From the NCBI GenBank assembly GCA_005656395.1, contig SRSI01000009.1, positions 2,294,001 through 2,358,000 on the forward strand: a stretch of DNA of 64,000 nucleotides, given 5' to 3'. This stretch comes from Strongyloides papillosus. Lineage: Eukaryota > Nematoda > Chromadorea > Rhabditida > Strongyloididae. The notes under the pieces were generated by a model. The model searched no databases and had not been told where the DNA came from. It was given only the letters and a program-made list of their open reading frames with translations. Made by a program: the position numbers and the translations under genes. Positions 11,614 through 23,468 of the stretch are shown one piece after another. Position 1 is the first letter of the stretch. Every line of letters begins with the position of its first letter.

Positions 11614-13155
11614 ATGTCTTCGCCAGTAACTACAACTAAAAAAATTCATCCATTTACTGTTACTTCACCTGATGAAGATGTACAAAAAGAACGAAGTAAT
11701 GGATCATGGTATAATGGAGAATATATAAAATACAATGGATTAAGTTGGTTCTTTGCAACACTTTTCACTGTTGGAACATTGGCAGGTGGTGCACTTGTAG
11801 CATTACCATCAGCAATGGTTATGTCGGGTATATTTCCTGGAATACTTTTAACTCTTATCTTTGGAATTCTTTTCTGTTACGCATCTGTTTGTATGGGAAA
11901 GTCATGGTGTATCCTTCAAAAACAATGGAAAGAATATGAAAATTTTTGTAGAAACCCATTTTCTGAAATGGCATTTAGGGCTGGAGGAAAGAGATTTAGA
12001 TCATTTACAGTAGTAATATTTTATATTAATCAATTTGGTACTTCTATTGTTTTTCTACTATTGGCATCAAAAAATTTATGGAGTTTGTTAAAAGTATTCT
12101 ATTTAGTGAATATCCCATTTTGTTATGTAATTTTAATTCTTGGATTGTTATCATTACTATGTTTATTTTTAAAATCACCAGCTGATTTTTGGGGAATAGC
12201 TTTATGTGCTATGTTATCAACTGCTTTTGTTGCAGCTTTATTAATTGTAGGATCTGAGATGGATTACGCCCAATGTGAAGCACATAGAGAATTACCAAAA
12301 GTGAGTTATACTAATGTTTTCCTATCCGTTGGTATCATAAGTTATGCTTATGGTGGAGGAGCATCATTAGCTAATGTACAACATGATATGAAAAGACCAA
12401 GTGAATTTACTTTTGCATCAATTATTGGTTTCATAATAATTATATTATTCTATATACCAGTTGAATTAGTTACTTATTATACATATGGTGATTCACTTCG
12501 TCATTCAGTTTTAGATTCAATACAAACTTTATACATACAAAACATTGTCAATTTGTGTATAGGAATTCATTGTATGATGGCTTTTATTATTAATTTAAAT
12601 CCATTAACACTACAAATAGAGGAAGTAATTAATATACCTAATAAATTTGGAATAAAAAGAGTTCTACTCAGAACAACAGTACTCATTGCAATAATAATTT
12701 GTGCTTTGGCTGTCCCAACATTCGGCCCTATTATGCATCTACTTGGTGGTTCAACGATGATGTTGACATCACTTTTAATTCCAATCTATATGTATACCGC
12801 ATTGAAAGCAAGACAAAAATTAATTAAAAAAGACTCAAAATACTCAAATGAAACACCAACATTTTTACAAACTTTAAAAAATTCATCATTTAAAAATAAT
12901 GTGATTTTCGGTGGTATTATAATTATAGGATTAATATCAATGATTCTTATAACAGTCTCATCAATAAAAGCTCTCCTAACAACACACTATGCTCCACCAT
13001 GCTTTATTTCATTGTTCAACAAAGAACCTACTTCTGAAAATTATTTAGCACACACAAATTGTTGCGGTCATTACCAAAATATTTCAGTTCACACACATCG
13101 TACAAGTTTTTGTTCTGCACCGCAACTTGATTTTTATAATAATAGCATTTTTTAA
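11614..13155 (+). CDS. Amino-acid transporter, AAAP (SLC32/36/38-type) family
   Basis: Single exon, 513 aa, with a short cytoplasmic N-terminus and about eleven membrane segments. The first segment has the family signature TVGTLAGGALVALPSAM (compare the glycine-rich TM1 of Aa_trans proteins), followed by the conserved NVQHDMKRPSEFTFASIIGF region and the long TM8-TM9 block. AAAP carriers move neutral amino acids across plasma or lysosomal membranes, usually driven by protons or sodium; the substrate cannot be told here. The C-terminal loop contains several cysteines (CCGHYQ and others). FNTB begins 142 bp downstream on the same strand, so the genes may be co-transcribed. Confidence 0.85.
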   Translation: MSSPVTTTKKIHPFTVTSPDEDVQKERSNGSWYNGEYIKYNGLSWFFATLFTVGTLAGGALVALPSAMVMSGIFPGILLTLIFGILFCYASVCMGKSWCILQKQWKEYENFCRNPFSEMAFRAGGKRFRSFTVVIFYINQFGTSIVFLLLASKNLWSLLKVFYLVNIPFCYVILILGLLSLLCLFLKSPADFWGIALCAMLSTAFVAALLIVGSEMDYAQCEAHRELPKVSYTNVFLSVGIISYAYGGGASLANVQHDMKRPSEFTFASIIGFIIIILFYIPVELVTYYTYGDSLRHSVLDSIQTLYIQNIVNLCIGIHCMMAFIINLNPLTLQIEEVINIPNKFGIKRVLLRTTVLIAIIICALAVPTFGPIMHLLGGSTMMLTSLLIPIYMYTALKARQKLIKKDSKYSNETPTFLQTLKNSSFKNNVIFGGIIIIGLISMILITVSSIKALLTTHYAPPCFISLFNKEPTSENYLAHTNCCGHYQNISVHTHRTSFCSAPQLDFYNNSIF

Positions 13156-13297
13156 TTAATAATAATAAACTGTTTGACAAATAAATAAAAAATAAAATTT
13201 TAAAATTTAAAATATTAGGTGTCTTAAAACGATAGTTTTTGCTTGAGTGGGTATCATTTTTCCAAAACGGCGAAAATTTTAAATTAACTATTTTATT

Positions 13298-14523
13298 ATG
13301 GTACATTTTTCAAACTTTAAAGATGATGCAGTTTTTAATAACTTAGATATTTTTACTAATACGAGTATTAATCAAGTAGGTTTCATTTCACATTAAATTA
13401 TACGTTGAAATTCTAGGAAGAGGTTGAAAAAGATGTTAGTGAAGCATTTATAGATTACTTAAATTTCACTGAAATTAGTGAAGAGGAATTAGCTGATAAA
13501 GCTAAATTTTTTCGCCAGTCTCATGCTCAATTTGCTATAAAGCAATTAAGTTGGTTGTCCTCTAGTGCTTCATCAATGGAATCTAGTAGAACGTGGTTTT
13601 GTTTTTGGGGTGTACATACTTTGCGATTACTTAATTATCCTATAAGTGATAAATTGGCACATAATGTAATTACATTTATAAAGTCATGTCACAATAAAGA
13701 TGGAGGTTTTGGTGGTTCATCTGGACAAATATCACATTTAGCTCCTACATACGGTGCTATTATGGCATTACTTGAAATTGGTACTGAAGAAGCTTATTAT
13801 TGTATAGATAGAAAAGCCATATTTAACTTCATAAAATCTCTCAGTGTAGGTGATGGAAGTTTTTATATGCATGTTGGCGGTGAAATCGATATGCGTGCTG
13901 CATATTGTGCGATTTCTGTTGCTTCAATTTTAAATTTAGATATGGATGAATTATTTAAGGGAACGGCTGTTTGGATTCGCGATTCCCAAACATTTGAAGG
14001 TGGTTTCGGAGGTCTACCCGATGTTGAAGCACATGGTGGATATACTTATTGTGCAGTTGCAAGTCTGGCATTACTGGGCAAATTGGATACAATTGACTTA
14101 ACAACTTTATCTTGTTGGCTTCAGCTTAAGCAGATGCCTTATGAAGGTGGATTTTGTGGTCGTACAAATAAACTAGTTGATTCATGTTACTCTTTCTGGC
14201 AAGGGGCCATATTTTCAATTTTAAAAAATTTCACATTAATAGAACCTAATTTTATATATCCTGAGTTAGATGCAAAAGCATTACAAGCATTTACATTGTT
14301 CATATCTCAAGATCCTTTAGGTGGTTTGAAAGATAAACCAGGGAAACATTGCGATTTGTATCATACTTGTTATTCACTGAGTGGGTTATCAGTAGCTCAG
14401 CATTACAATAGTGAGGATAAAATCATAGGTGGCGAAAGTTGCCTAGTTGAAAATATAGATCCTCATTACAATTTATCATTAAAATATGCTGAGAAAGCTA
14501 TTTTATATTTTAAAAATTTGTAA
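13298..14523 (+). CDS. fntb-1: Protein farnesyltransferase subunit beta
   Basis: Two exons, 13298-13375 and 13417-14523, over a 41-bp intron; 394 aa. The chain forms the alpha-alpha barrel of prenyltransferase beta subunits with repeats such as GGFGGSSGQISHLAPTYGA, GDGSFYMHVGGE, EGGFGGLPDVEAHGGYTYC, EGGFCGRTNKLVDSCYSFWQ and GGLKDKPGKHCDLYHTCYS. Zinc ligands are Asp281 and Cys283 (VDSCYSFW) and His342 (LYHTCY), all present. With the alpha subunit it attaches farnesyl to CaaX proteins such as Ras and lamin. FNTB rather than geranylgeranyltransferase beta is favoured by the KPGK-H-DLYHTCY and APTYGA context. It lies 110 bp before CEBPZ, a probable operon partner. Confidence 0.93.
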
Positions 14524-14620
14524 CTTATATTTATTATTTATTAAAAAGTAGGATTATTTAATTTTAAATCTTCGGTTTATTCCATTTTTACTTATTTATT
14601 ATTAACATACTTAATTATGC

Positions 14621-14633
14621 CTAGATTTTTAGA
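14621..14633 (+). promoter_or_regulatory. Probable trans-splice acceptor of CEBPZ
   Basis: CTAGATTTTTAG ends (AG at 14631-14632) one base before the CEBPZ start codon and about 108 bp after the FNTB stop. This is the arrangement expected for a downstream operon gene receiving a spliced leader. Confidence 0.6.
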
Positions 14634-16949
14634 ATGGTTAAAGTAAAAAAGAAGGTATCAAAAGTTGGTAAAGAAAAAACAAAAAGTATAAAAAAATCTG
14701 AAAATGTTAGTAACCTCCTAATTAATCACAAACAAGGAACAAAATGGTATGAAAATACATTTGATGATAAAGCAAAAAGTGAAGATGACTTATTGAGTGG
14801 AGATGCATTAAAAAAAATTGAAGAAAAAGCAAATGATTTATGGAAAAAGGACTGTAACAATTTTAATAAGAAGAACAATATTTCCTCAACAAGTATTAAC
14901 TGGATGGAAACTGTTTTATCAAAAGGTACATTTAGTGACAAGATTACGGCAATGCAACTTTGCATCAAGAAGAGTCCTGTTCATTCTATAGATCATTTGA
15001 ATGGATTAGTTTACATATGTGAAAAGAAAAAGCTAAGAAATTTATTCGTGTCTTTTAAATTGTTAAGAGATATGTTTTTGGACGATCTTTTACCACCAGA
15101 TAGGAAATTAGTTCCATTTAGTATGCGTCCTTTGGCAAAAATTAATGAAATCTCCAAAGGTAATGAAACTGTCGCTAACAAGATGCTTGTTATGTGGAAA
15201 TTCGAATCTGAATTGAAGGATATCTACTATAAATTTCTAAAGTCCGTAGATAGTTGTAGTACTGTAGCTGTTGAAAATATTGCCACTCAAAGTAGTTCTT
15301 TACTCATGGACTTTTTAATGGCAAGATCCGAAAGAGAAAGTGAAATTTTAAGCATGATAATCAATCAGCTTGGGAATCCTCACAGAAAAAATGCTTCATA
15401 TATAATTGTACTTTTAAAGAAATTAATCGAAAAGCATCCTTCAATGAAAGAAGTTGTAATTAAAGAGGTTGAATTACTATTATTTAGAAAAAATATTCCA
15501 ATTAAAACACAACAGTATGCTGTTGGTTTTCTTACACAAATATTTTTAAATGTTGTAGAAAAAAATGTGGCCCAACAACTACTGAAAATTTATTTCTGTC
15601 TCATCAAAACATTGTTAGCAAAAGAAAATACTGAATGCAAATTAATGGATTTAGTAATAGTTGGTGTATATCGTGTACTTCCATTCGCTAAAGATAAAAT
15701 AAATGAAATGAGTAAGGAAATTGAAAATTTATACAAATTGATTAGTGTTGCTAAATACTCAATTTCTATGAGAATATTACGTTTGGTATTTAAATCAAGT
15801 TCTATTATGGGTACAGTATCAGATCAATTTTATTCTGCACTATACAGATTTATGCTTCGTGATCATCCATCTAAATATCAAAAAGATTTATGTGCTCTTG
15901 TGTATGATGCTGTTAAGCACGATTTAATTTTTGAAAGACAAAGAGCTTTCATTAAACGTCTTTTTCAGATAGCTTTAGTTGGACTTCCTGAATTGGCTGC
16001 TGAAGCTTTATACACTGTTGGAAGGCTTGTTAAAATTAATAAAAAATTGGTTTCCTTTTCAGAAGAAAATAGCTTGTATGAATTTAAAAAGGATGAAGTA
16101 GAAGACGAGATTATTGAAGAAGAGGAAATGGATGATGAGGAGGTATACTATGATTATGACGTTGATGAAAAAGGAAATGTTATAAAAATTAAAGCAGATA
16201 TTGACCAAACTACTGTACAGAAATCTAAACTATCCATGAAAATTGAAAATGATGGTGGAAAAGATCTGAAAATTACAAAATATTACAGCCCCTTCGGTAC
16301 CCATCCCCAATACTCAAAAGCACATTTGACTAATGATATAGAATTGACTTACCTTAAAAAACATTATCATCCTGTTGTTTCTGACTTTGCTTCTAAATTG
16401 ATTGCAGGTAAAGAAATTTTCTACAATGATGACTTCAAAGAAGATCTTTCTATCATAAGATTTTTGGATCGTTTTGCCTTCCAAAAAAGTAAAAAGAATT
16501 CAAAAGGTAGCATTAAATGTTTAGCTGTTGACTCAGAAGAGTATATTACTGCAAAACCAAGTAAAATTCCTGTGGATGAGGCTTACATTCATAGATATGC
16601 TTGTATGAAATATGAAAAATCTAAGAAAAATGATGATGATGAGGACAGGTATTCTATAAATTCTGATGAATTCGATGACATTATTAAAAACTTTAATGAT
16701 CAAATAGTCACAGAAGAATTCAATGAGGAAGATGAGTATGATGATGATGACTTCGATGTCTTTGAGAAAGAATTAGAAGAGAAACAACAAGTTGGAAAGA
16801 AGAGAAAAAGAACAAGTGATGCTGAAAAATCGCTTTATCAAATTCTTAATGATATTGATACAGAAGAAGCTGATGATAGTGAGGAGGAAGTTGGTTTTGA
16901 TGATGATGATGACGATTTCGAGGATGATGATGATGAAAATGATGAATAG
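14634..16949 (+). CDS. CEBPZ: CEBPZ / Noc1-type ribosome biogenesis factor
   Basis: Single exon, 771 aa. A lysine-rich N-terminus (about 1-25) is followed by HEAT-like helices and the CBF/Mak21 domain (about 380-560): MRILRLVFKSSSIMG, DQFYSALYRFMLRDHP, QRAFIKRLFQIALVGLPELA. The block TKYYSPFGTHPQYSKAH and HHPV-like HYHPVVSDFASKLIAG with FLDRFAFQKSKK identifies CEBPZ rather than NOC2/NOC3/NOC4. The C-terminus is a long Asp/Glu tract, common in nucleolar factors. Family role: nucleolar assembly and export of pre-60S subunits (Noc1/Mak21 in yeast). Shorter than vertebrate CEBPZ (about 1050 aa), mostly in the N-terminal extension. No internal breaks. Confidence 0.92.
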   Translation: MVKVKKKVSKVGKEKTKSIKKSENVSNLLINHKQGTKWYENTFDDKAKSEDDLLSGDALKKIEEKANDLWKKDCNNFNKKNNISSTSINWMETVLSKGTFSDKITAMQLCIKKSPVHSIDHLNGLVYICEKKKLRNLFVSFKLLRDMFLDDLLPPDRKLVPFSMRPLAKINEISKGNETVANKMLVMWKFESELKDIYYKFLKSVDSCSTVAVENIATQSSSLLMDFLMARSERESEILSMIINQLGNPHRKNASYIIVLLKKLIEKHPSMKEVVIKEVELLLFRKNIPIKTQQYAVGFLTQIFLNVVEKNVAQQLLKIYFCLIKTLLAKENTECKLMDLVIVGVYRVLPFAKDKINEMSKEIENLYKLISVAKYSISMRILRLVFKSSSIMGTVSDQFYSALYRFMLRDHPSKYQKDLCALVYDAVKHDLIFERQRAFIKRLFQIALVGLPELAAEALYTVGRLVKINKKLVSFSEENSLYEFKKDEVEDEIIEEEEMDDEEVYYDYDVDEKGNVIKIKADIDQTTVQKSKLSMKIENDGGKDLKITKYYSPFGTHPQYSKAHLTNDIELTYLKKHYHPVVSDFASKLIAGKEIFYNDDFKEDLSIIRFLDRFAFQKSKKNSKGSIKCLAVDSEEYITAKPSKIPVDEAYIHRYACMKYEKSKKNDDDEDRYSINSDEFDDIIKNFNDQIVTEEFNEEDEYDDDDFDVFEKELEEKQQVGKKRKRTSDAEKSLYQILNDIDTEEADDSEEEVGFDDDDDDFEDDDDENDE

Positions 16950-17840
16950 TTTTTTACTTTAAATTTTTTTTTGTTTATAAAAATCAATTTTATTGTTATG
17001 TTAGTACTTTTTTAATTGTTAAATATTGTATTTTTGTTGGAATTTTAGTAAAATTTAGAAAAATGTCTTTTAATCATAAAAAGTTACTTTATATTAAAGT
17101 TGTACAAAGACACTGTTTTTGTCATTATTAAAATTTTAAAACTTGTCTCATCCAAAATTCACCTCTCTTCACAATCAAACTCTTTTCCGTTTAATTTTTT
17201 TGTAAATAAACACAAAATATAAATTATTCTAACTATAATTTAGGCAATTTTATAATTTTAAGAGTTATTTTTATGTATTTACATTATATTCTTAATAGTT
17301 TATGCACAATTTATATTTAAATTATTTACCATAACTTTCATGTGTGTATAACATTTGAATTTATTTTAACTCAAATTTTACGAAATTATTTTTAAAAAAT
17401 TCAAATAACATTTGTTCATTATTTAAATGAAAGCATCATCATTCACAACACTAACTCTAAATAAATTGTCGTGTGTATTATAAAAATTCGGAAAGTTAAA
17501 AAAATACATTACATACAGTTCAATCACTCTCCCATGCAGTTAAACATATGTCAAACGATTTTTTTTCAATGTTCACATTAAAAACACTTAATTTTTTTCT
17601 ATAAATTTTAGAATTTAGATTGATAAAATGTTATGTTACCAATGTAATGAGAGTAACAAATCTCATCTCTATAGATTTAGTTGATATTTCACATCACAAT
17701 CTTTGTACCGTTTTCAACATATCATATTACTTTACACATATTGGAATCATAGGTTATTGGTTAATGATACCTTTCTAAATTTACCTTTTAATCGTAATTT
17801 ATATCGAATAATTATTTCAACACTTTATTCCTTTGATATC
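16950..17840. other. Intergenic, nothing seen
   Basis: AT-rich 0.9 kb before the helicase. An open frame runs from 17703 into the helicase start, but its upstream codons lack resemblance to helicase N-termini, so it is not included. Confidence 0.45.
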
Positions 17841-19582
17841 ATGGAAAGGCGAAACACTACACTTACTTCCTTATCAACAATAATGGAAGATCCAGAAAAG
17901 GATAACGAAAATTATATTCATAGCTTTCCTAAAAATCAGAAAGCTTCAGGAGGTAATATTTAGATTAATTAATCTTTTTTATATTTTACTTCCAGGTAAT
18001 ACTTACCAAAGACCTACAGGAACAGGAATGCTACGTGGGACTGTGAATAAAATTAATTTAAACGTAAGAGTACCACCAACAGAAGCTCCATACAATATCA
18101 ATCCTCGTATGGCTAATAGAACTACTTCTCAACCTTTATCAAATACATCGCGAAACAATATGAGATGTTTAGAAAGAATGCCAACAGGACCATCTAAAAA
18201 TAACTTCCAAAAAGGATATAACAACAATTTTAGTGGAGGATATAATCCAATTGAGCGCTCCTGTGATGTCATTTTTGAGGAAGATAGAAAAAACGCAGAA
18301 TATTATAGTCATCTCGATGAAATTGATGATGAGATTATTGTAAGCGGAACAGATGATGTACCTGAATGTTATGAAACTTGGGAGGATGCAAACTTCCATC
18401 CAATTTTACAAAATACAATTAAGAAATCTGGATATACAAAACCTAGAAAAATCCAAGCATATGCAGTCCCTATAATTGCAAATGGTTCTGATTTGATTGG
18501 TCAATCTGAGACAGGTTCCGGAAAAACAGGAGCATATTTACTTCCAATAATTGATGAAATGTTAAAAACTGAATGGACATCAATAAGGAGAGTACCATTT
18601 GCTCTTATTATTGCTCCAACCCGCGAGTTAGTTCTCCAAATTCATGAACAAGCAAGAAAATTTTGTGACGGATCACAATATGGATGTGCCAAGTTGTATG
18701 GACAAATAAATAATGGCTATTTACAAAGGGAACTTGACAGAGGTTGTGATATACTTATTGCCGCTCCAGGACGTCTAGCAGACTTCCTCTCTAGAGGATA
18801 TATACACCTCCATAAACTTCGTTATGTCGTGCTAGATGAAGCTGATCGTTTAATGGAATATAACTTTGCCAATGAAATAACCAATATTTTGGAATCTCCA
18901 TCATGTGTTCCCATAATGTCAAGGCAAAATTTACTTTTCTCTGCAACTTTTCCACCTGAATTACAAAAGTACTGCCGTGAATGGGTCAAGAAGGATGCAA
19001 TTACCATAAGAAATGAAAAAAGTAATCAAGTTAATAAAAACATTATCCATACATTTATCTGCGCAGAAGGAATTAATAAAAACAAGATGTGTGCAGATAT
19101 AATTGTTGCAGAAAATAAAGAAGCACAAAATCATGGACAACCACTGAGGAAAACACTTGTTTTCGTTGAAAGGAAAAAAACAAGTGATATGTTGGCATTT
19201 TTGCTAATTAATCATGGTATAAGGGCATTATCAATAAATGGAGATCGTTGTCAGGAGGATCGAGAGAAAGCTCTCAATGATTTTAGAAGTGGTAAGATTG
19301 ATGTTTTGGTTGCCACTGATGTTGCAGCAAGAGGTATAGATATCTGTGGTTTGGACCATGTTATTGTTGTCGAACTACCACAAGATTTTACCACTTTTAT
19401 ACATAGAGTTGGGAGAACTGGAAGATTAAAAGAGGGAGAAGCAACAATATTTTACGATCCTAAAAAAGATTATACACTAGCTGGTGAAATTTCAAATGTA
19501 AGAAAAGCTAATTTAAATTTTTTTATGTTTATTTTAGATGCTTCAGAAAGCAGGACAGGAGATTCCGGATTTTATTAAATAA
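17841..19582 (+). CDS. DEAD-box RNA helicase, Vasa/DDX3-like
   Basis: Three exons, 17841-17952, 17996-19497, 19538-19582; 552 aa. The last join replaces a read-through end with MLQKAGQEIPDFIK, the normal helicase C-terminus. A disordered Asn/Gly-rich N-terminus (to about 150) precedes the core: Q motif YTKPRKIQAYAVPI, motif I GQSETGSGKT (about 208-216), Ia PTREL, Ib APGRL, II DEAD, III SAT, then IV LVFVERKK, V ATDVAARGID and VI HRVGRTGR. Motif I has Ser-Glu where most relatives have Ala-Gln before TGSGKT. The sequence groups with Vasa/DDX3/Belle helicases acting in germline or translational RNA remodelling; CCHC knuckles of nematode GLH proteins are absent. Germline role is inference. Confidence 0.9.
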
Positions 19583-19839
19583 GCATAATTCTGATAATCA
19601 CTTTTTTATTAATTTTATTGTTTATATAAATTTTTAATAATAAAACACCTTTCCAATTTTTTTTGGTACCAAATTTGATGAATATCATTGTTCTCAATAT
19701 AAATAGCTAACATATATGATGACATTATATCAGTATACATTGATAACATTTTTATTTTTCTTTGTAAATGGCGAGTAATCCGCAAGTTACCTTGAAGATT
19801 TCATTTCTATAATTTATTACATTTCAGGCTTTCAGCAGT

Positions 19840-19856
19840 TTTCCATTTCTAGTATA
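19840..19856 (+). promoter_or_regulatory. Probable trans-splice acceptor of RAD17
   Basis: CCATTTCTAG ends (AG at 19851-19852) four bases before the RAD17 start codon; another ATTTCAG lies about 30 bp upstream. The helicase stop is 274 bp away on the same strand. Confidence 0.5.
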
Positions 19857-21769
19857 ATGGATTGCGAAGTGGAAGATGATTTCCACGATGAATTCTTCGA
19901 CAACCTTGATGAGTCCTCTCTACTCCCACCTTTCATTTCCTCTCCTCCTCCAAGTAACGAGTTTAACTTCCTTAGTATTGAGAGCAATTCTCGCGATGTT
20001 AGTGAAGTTAGGATGGACCATCAGGAAGTTGACAATTTCAATGATGACTATTTTGACAATATTGAATATTATAGTGTTTCATCTGAAGTGAAAGGGGGAA
20101 TTTCATCGTCCTTTAAGAGGAAAGTGTCATCATTTAGGAAGGCAGAACGGAATTTTGTTCCGTTTAGGGAAGGTCAACAGGAGTTTCAGGAGGCATTAGG
20201 AGATCTCCACATACAACCAAAGAAAGTGGTGGAGGTAAGTTTACACAAGAAAATAAATTATTTTAATAAATGATATTTAGATAGTCAACGTTTTTAACAA
20301 CTTTATGGGTAATATGAAAAGTACGGGACCAAAAGTACTTCTGCTGACAGGCCCACCAGGATGTGGGAAAAGGTCATTGTTGGAAAAAGTATTTAAATTA
20401 TTTGAATTTCAAGTAAAGCGTTTCGAAAGAACTGCAGTGCAATTATATACTGAGGATCAGTTAGAAATTTATAAGCAAAGTTACTCGGATTCATTTATAA
20501 AATTCTTGAACTCGTGTACTTATTCTCCTTATGGTTCATATACCTCTTATGGCGTCAAGAAAGTGAACCTTGTTTTTATTGATGACTTGCCAAATTTTAT
20601 TTTCGAGTAAGTTTTAAATAAAATTCCGTGTTTGTTACTATATTGTCTTTTTAGAGATCCCAGTATTTTTTACAATAAAATAATTGATATAATAAAAGCT
20701 AATTATAAACCTATATACGTGTTTTTGTTTACGACTTCAACGTCTCTTGAGAAATGTGTCCACTATCGTATTTTCACTTCTGACGTTATTGATGAGCTTC
20801 AAGTGAGGCATGTCGAAATGATTCCTGTTGCAAAAACTTTTATGTTAAAAATTTTAAAGGATTACATTGTGGAGAAAAATATAGAAGTCCCTTCTGGTGT
20901 AGTCTTAAGGTCAAAAGGAAGGCCGGGAACTAACAAAACTTTGGAACGAATTATAAGTCTAGCAGATGGTGATATTCGTCAGAGCAAAATCATAATTGAT
21001 TTTTGTACTGCCGAAGAGAGCGATTCACCTGGATTTAAGAGGAGGAGGTCGGGTGGTCGCCAGTTAATAAATAATGTCATAGAGAATCGTCAACGTAGAT
21101 TAGATGAATCTTTTCTTGATATTCTTGAAATTGGGAGATCTCAAAAAGTTGACACATTTCATGCGCTGGGGAAACTTTTCTATGCAAAGCGCTGCGATGA
21201 CAAAATTAATCCCAAAGTGTTACAAGATCATGCAAAGGCTGAAGACATGTTGCCACGTGAACTAGTAAATCTTAAGAGGCCATTACCACTCAAGGAGTCT
21301 GTTTCGGATTTTGTCACTTACAGACCCGTTGCAACATCAAAGGTACGTTTTATTTTTCTTAAGTTTTATAATAATATTTTTATAGTTACTCGAATATCTT
21401 TTCGAACACGAACATCATTTTGCAAATGATATCAGATCACTAGCTAAAATTTACAATAATGTCCTGGCTATGGATTCCGCATTGGAGATAGATGAGTTAA
21501 AGTATTCGAGTCTGGATGAGTACTCTTATGAGATAGCTTGCAGGAGTCTACTATATTACAATTATAAAAGTGGAAAAAATAAATCAACTAACAACAGATT
21601 TTATCATATAACAAAACCAACAACTGGATATAAAAGCTTAAATGAGATTGGTCATAGAGTTAAACACTTGCAGAATCTTGCTACTGAAGAATTTACTAAT
21701 ATTGCATGTCATAAAGACCTTGCTGATTACCTAGAATGTGAAGAATTTTCAAGAAAGTTTAAAGTATAA
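19857..21769 (+). CDS. hpr-17: RAD17 checkpoint clamp loader
   Basis: Four exons, 19857-20234, 20281-20606, 20655-21342, 21386-21769; 591 aa, introns 43-48 bp. After an acidic N-terminus the RFC-like AAA module starts at about residue 127: Walker A GPPGCGKRS (150-158), Walker B region LVFIDDLPNF, a lid with ADGDIRQSKIIIDF, and the RAD17-specific DTFHALGKLFYAKR. The last join yields LLEYLFEHEHHFANDI, matching the C-terminal RFC collar helices. RAD17 with RFC2-5 loads the 9-1-1 clamp at damaged DNA. Odd: the residue after the Walker A lysine is Arg157, where family members have Thr/Ser; see findings. Shorter than human RAD17 (about 680 aa). Confidence 0.88.
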
Positions 21770-22411
21770 TTTTTTGCGTTATGTACATTTGTAAATATAT
21801 TTAATATTTTACGGTTTCTTAAATTATTGTAAATATATGTATATATTATACTGAGTCTTATAAAACTGATTTTTATGAAAGAAACATTATTATTAAAGCA
21901 AAACTTTTTTGAAATATTTTAACTATGTAATTTATGTTGATCATGAATAGAGTTCTTCTTTTTAGATTAATACTATGTTGTTTTTCTTGCTAATTATATA
22001 TAGAAATATGGATATTTAAATCACCAAGAATGATTTTGAAATAATCTACCTATATTAATGCTTTTGATGTATCCTCTCAATTTGATGTAATAATTAAGTC
22101 TCTACAATAACTTCCACAATAAGAAAATTAGGTTCAACAATATTATCAGTGAATTGTTTTATTGCAATTTTTTTAAAACATCATGTAAAAAATAATGATT
22201 GTTGGTTTACACGGACAAAATATGAAAGAAAAAAAATAAAGTTTTTTTAAATTGCTATTAACTGTAAGCATTTTTTTTGTATAAAGTTCATGTGTCAAAT
22301 CGGCATATTTAGGTTTGGTGTCTAATTGATTATTTACAAGCTTATTGTTACTAAAATAATAAAGTATAAATACATGTCAAAATATATAATGATTAAATGT
22401 TTGATATTTTA
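21770..22411. other. Intergenic, convergent 3' ends
   Basis: AT-rich space between the RAD17 stop and the chemoreceptor stop on the opposite strand; nothing recognised beyond short poly-T and poly-A runs. Confidence 0.5.
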
Positions 22412-23468
22412 TTAAAATTTGACACTCATTTTTATATTTTCCAAATTCTTTTTAGTTTTAAAAGTTGATGTTAAACAAATTTTTGTGTATAAAAACATTG
22501 CCATAAAAATTAAAAATATTATACACAATAATATTTGTATTTCACTCCATTTTGCAGCTTCCATTAAATTATTCCCCTCAACAAGAGGTAAGTTTAAGAA
22601 TTTTATATAAGGTTGTATTGCAACTATAAAACTATATTCAATAAAAACAGTTGAAAGAAAACAGATTGTAGAAACTATTATTATTGGTAATGTTAATTCA
22701 GTATCACTCCAAACCCTCCATTGTTTAAACAATTTCATTTTTTCTTTCTTTCCATTTGATAAGTATAATTCATTTAAACTTTTTTTATCGTTGTAATAAT
22801 TATTTCTATTGTATAAAAGTGAAGTGTAAATAAATAATGAGAAAAGTTGAATTGATATTAATATATTGAAAAGGAGTTTTGATCTAAAAAACATTTGTGA
22901 ATTTATTGAGCAATGAGGAAAATGATCTCTTCTTTTAACATTTGGATATAAGTAGAAAAATGTTACAGTTGGGATTGTTATCTAAAAATATAATAACTTT
23001 AAAAATCACTAATAACTATCTTACCTGAAGGATAAATATAAGACACCCAATATATTTTCCACTATATTTTAATTCACAAATCAATCTTTCTAACGCCAAA
23101 AATGCAGGGAAAAATAAAAAAATTATCTGGCCTAAATTGTAACATGAATAAAATAAGGCACAATTTTCTCCTGTAAAATCTATCCAGGAACATAGATGTT
23201 CTTTGGATTGAATAAATATTGCTTGTAAAAAATATATTGAAGGTATTATGGTACCGAAACTTATCATAAATATAGAAAAACACAAGCCATATAATATATG
23301 TTTGGTACTAATTTCAAATTTGTTTTCAAAATACAATTTTATACATATTATTATGAATAAACAAAGGCATATGAATGCTAAGGAAGCTTGAAGCCCATAT
23401 ATAATTTGATTATTAGTATTGTTTAAATAAAAATTCTCACCAAAGGTACAAAATGTAAAATTGAGCAT
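22412..23468 (-). CDS. Seven-TM chemoreceptor, Sra/Srab-like
   Basis: Two exons, 23025-23468 and 22412-22981, over a 43-bp intron; 337 aa, the usual length for Sra-superfamily receptors. An extracellular N-terminus with N-glycosylation sites precedes seven hydrophobic segments. After the third segment comes ALERLICELKYSGKYIG, matching the ER-box that replaces DRY in nematode Sra/Srab receptors; a cysteine pair around the second extracellular loop (CSWIDFTGENC) is present. Such receptors usually act in sensory cilia. The join at CAG|ATA continues TM4 (LIFILQ-ITIPTV). Family placement rests on pattern, not on a search; a different serpentine subfamily is possible. Confidence 0.65.
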
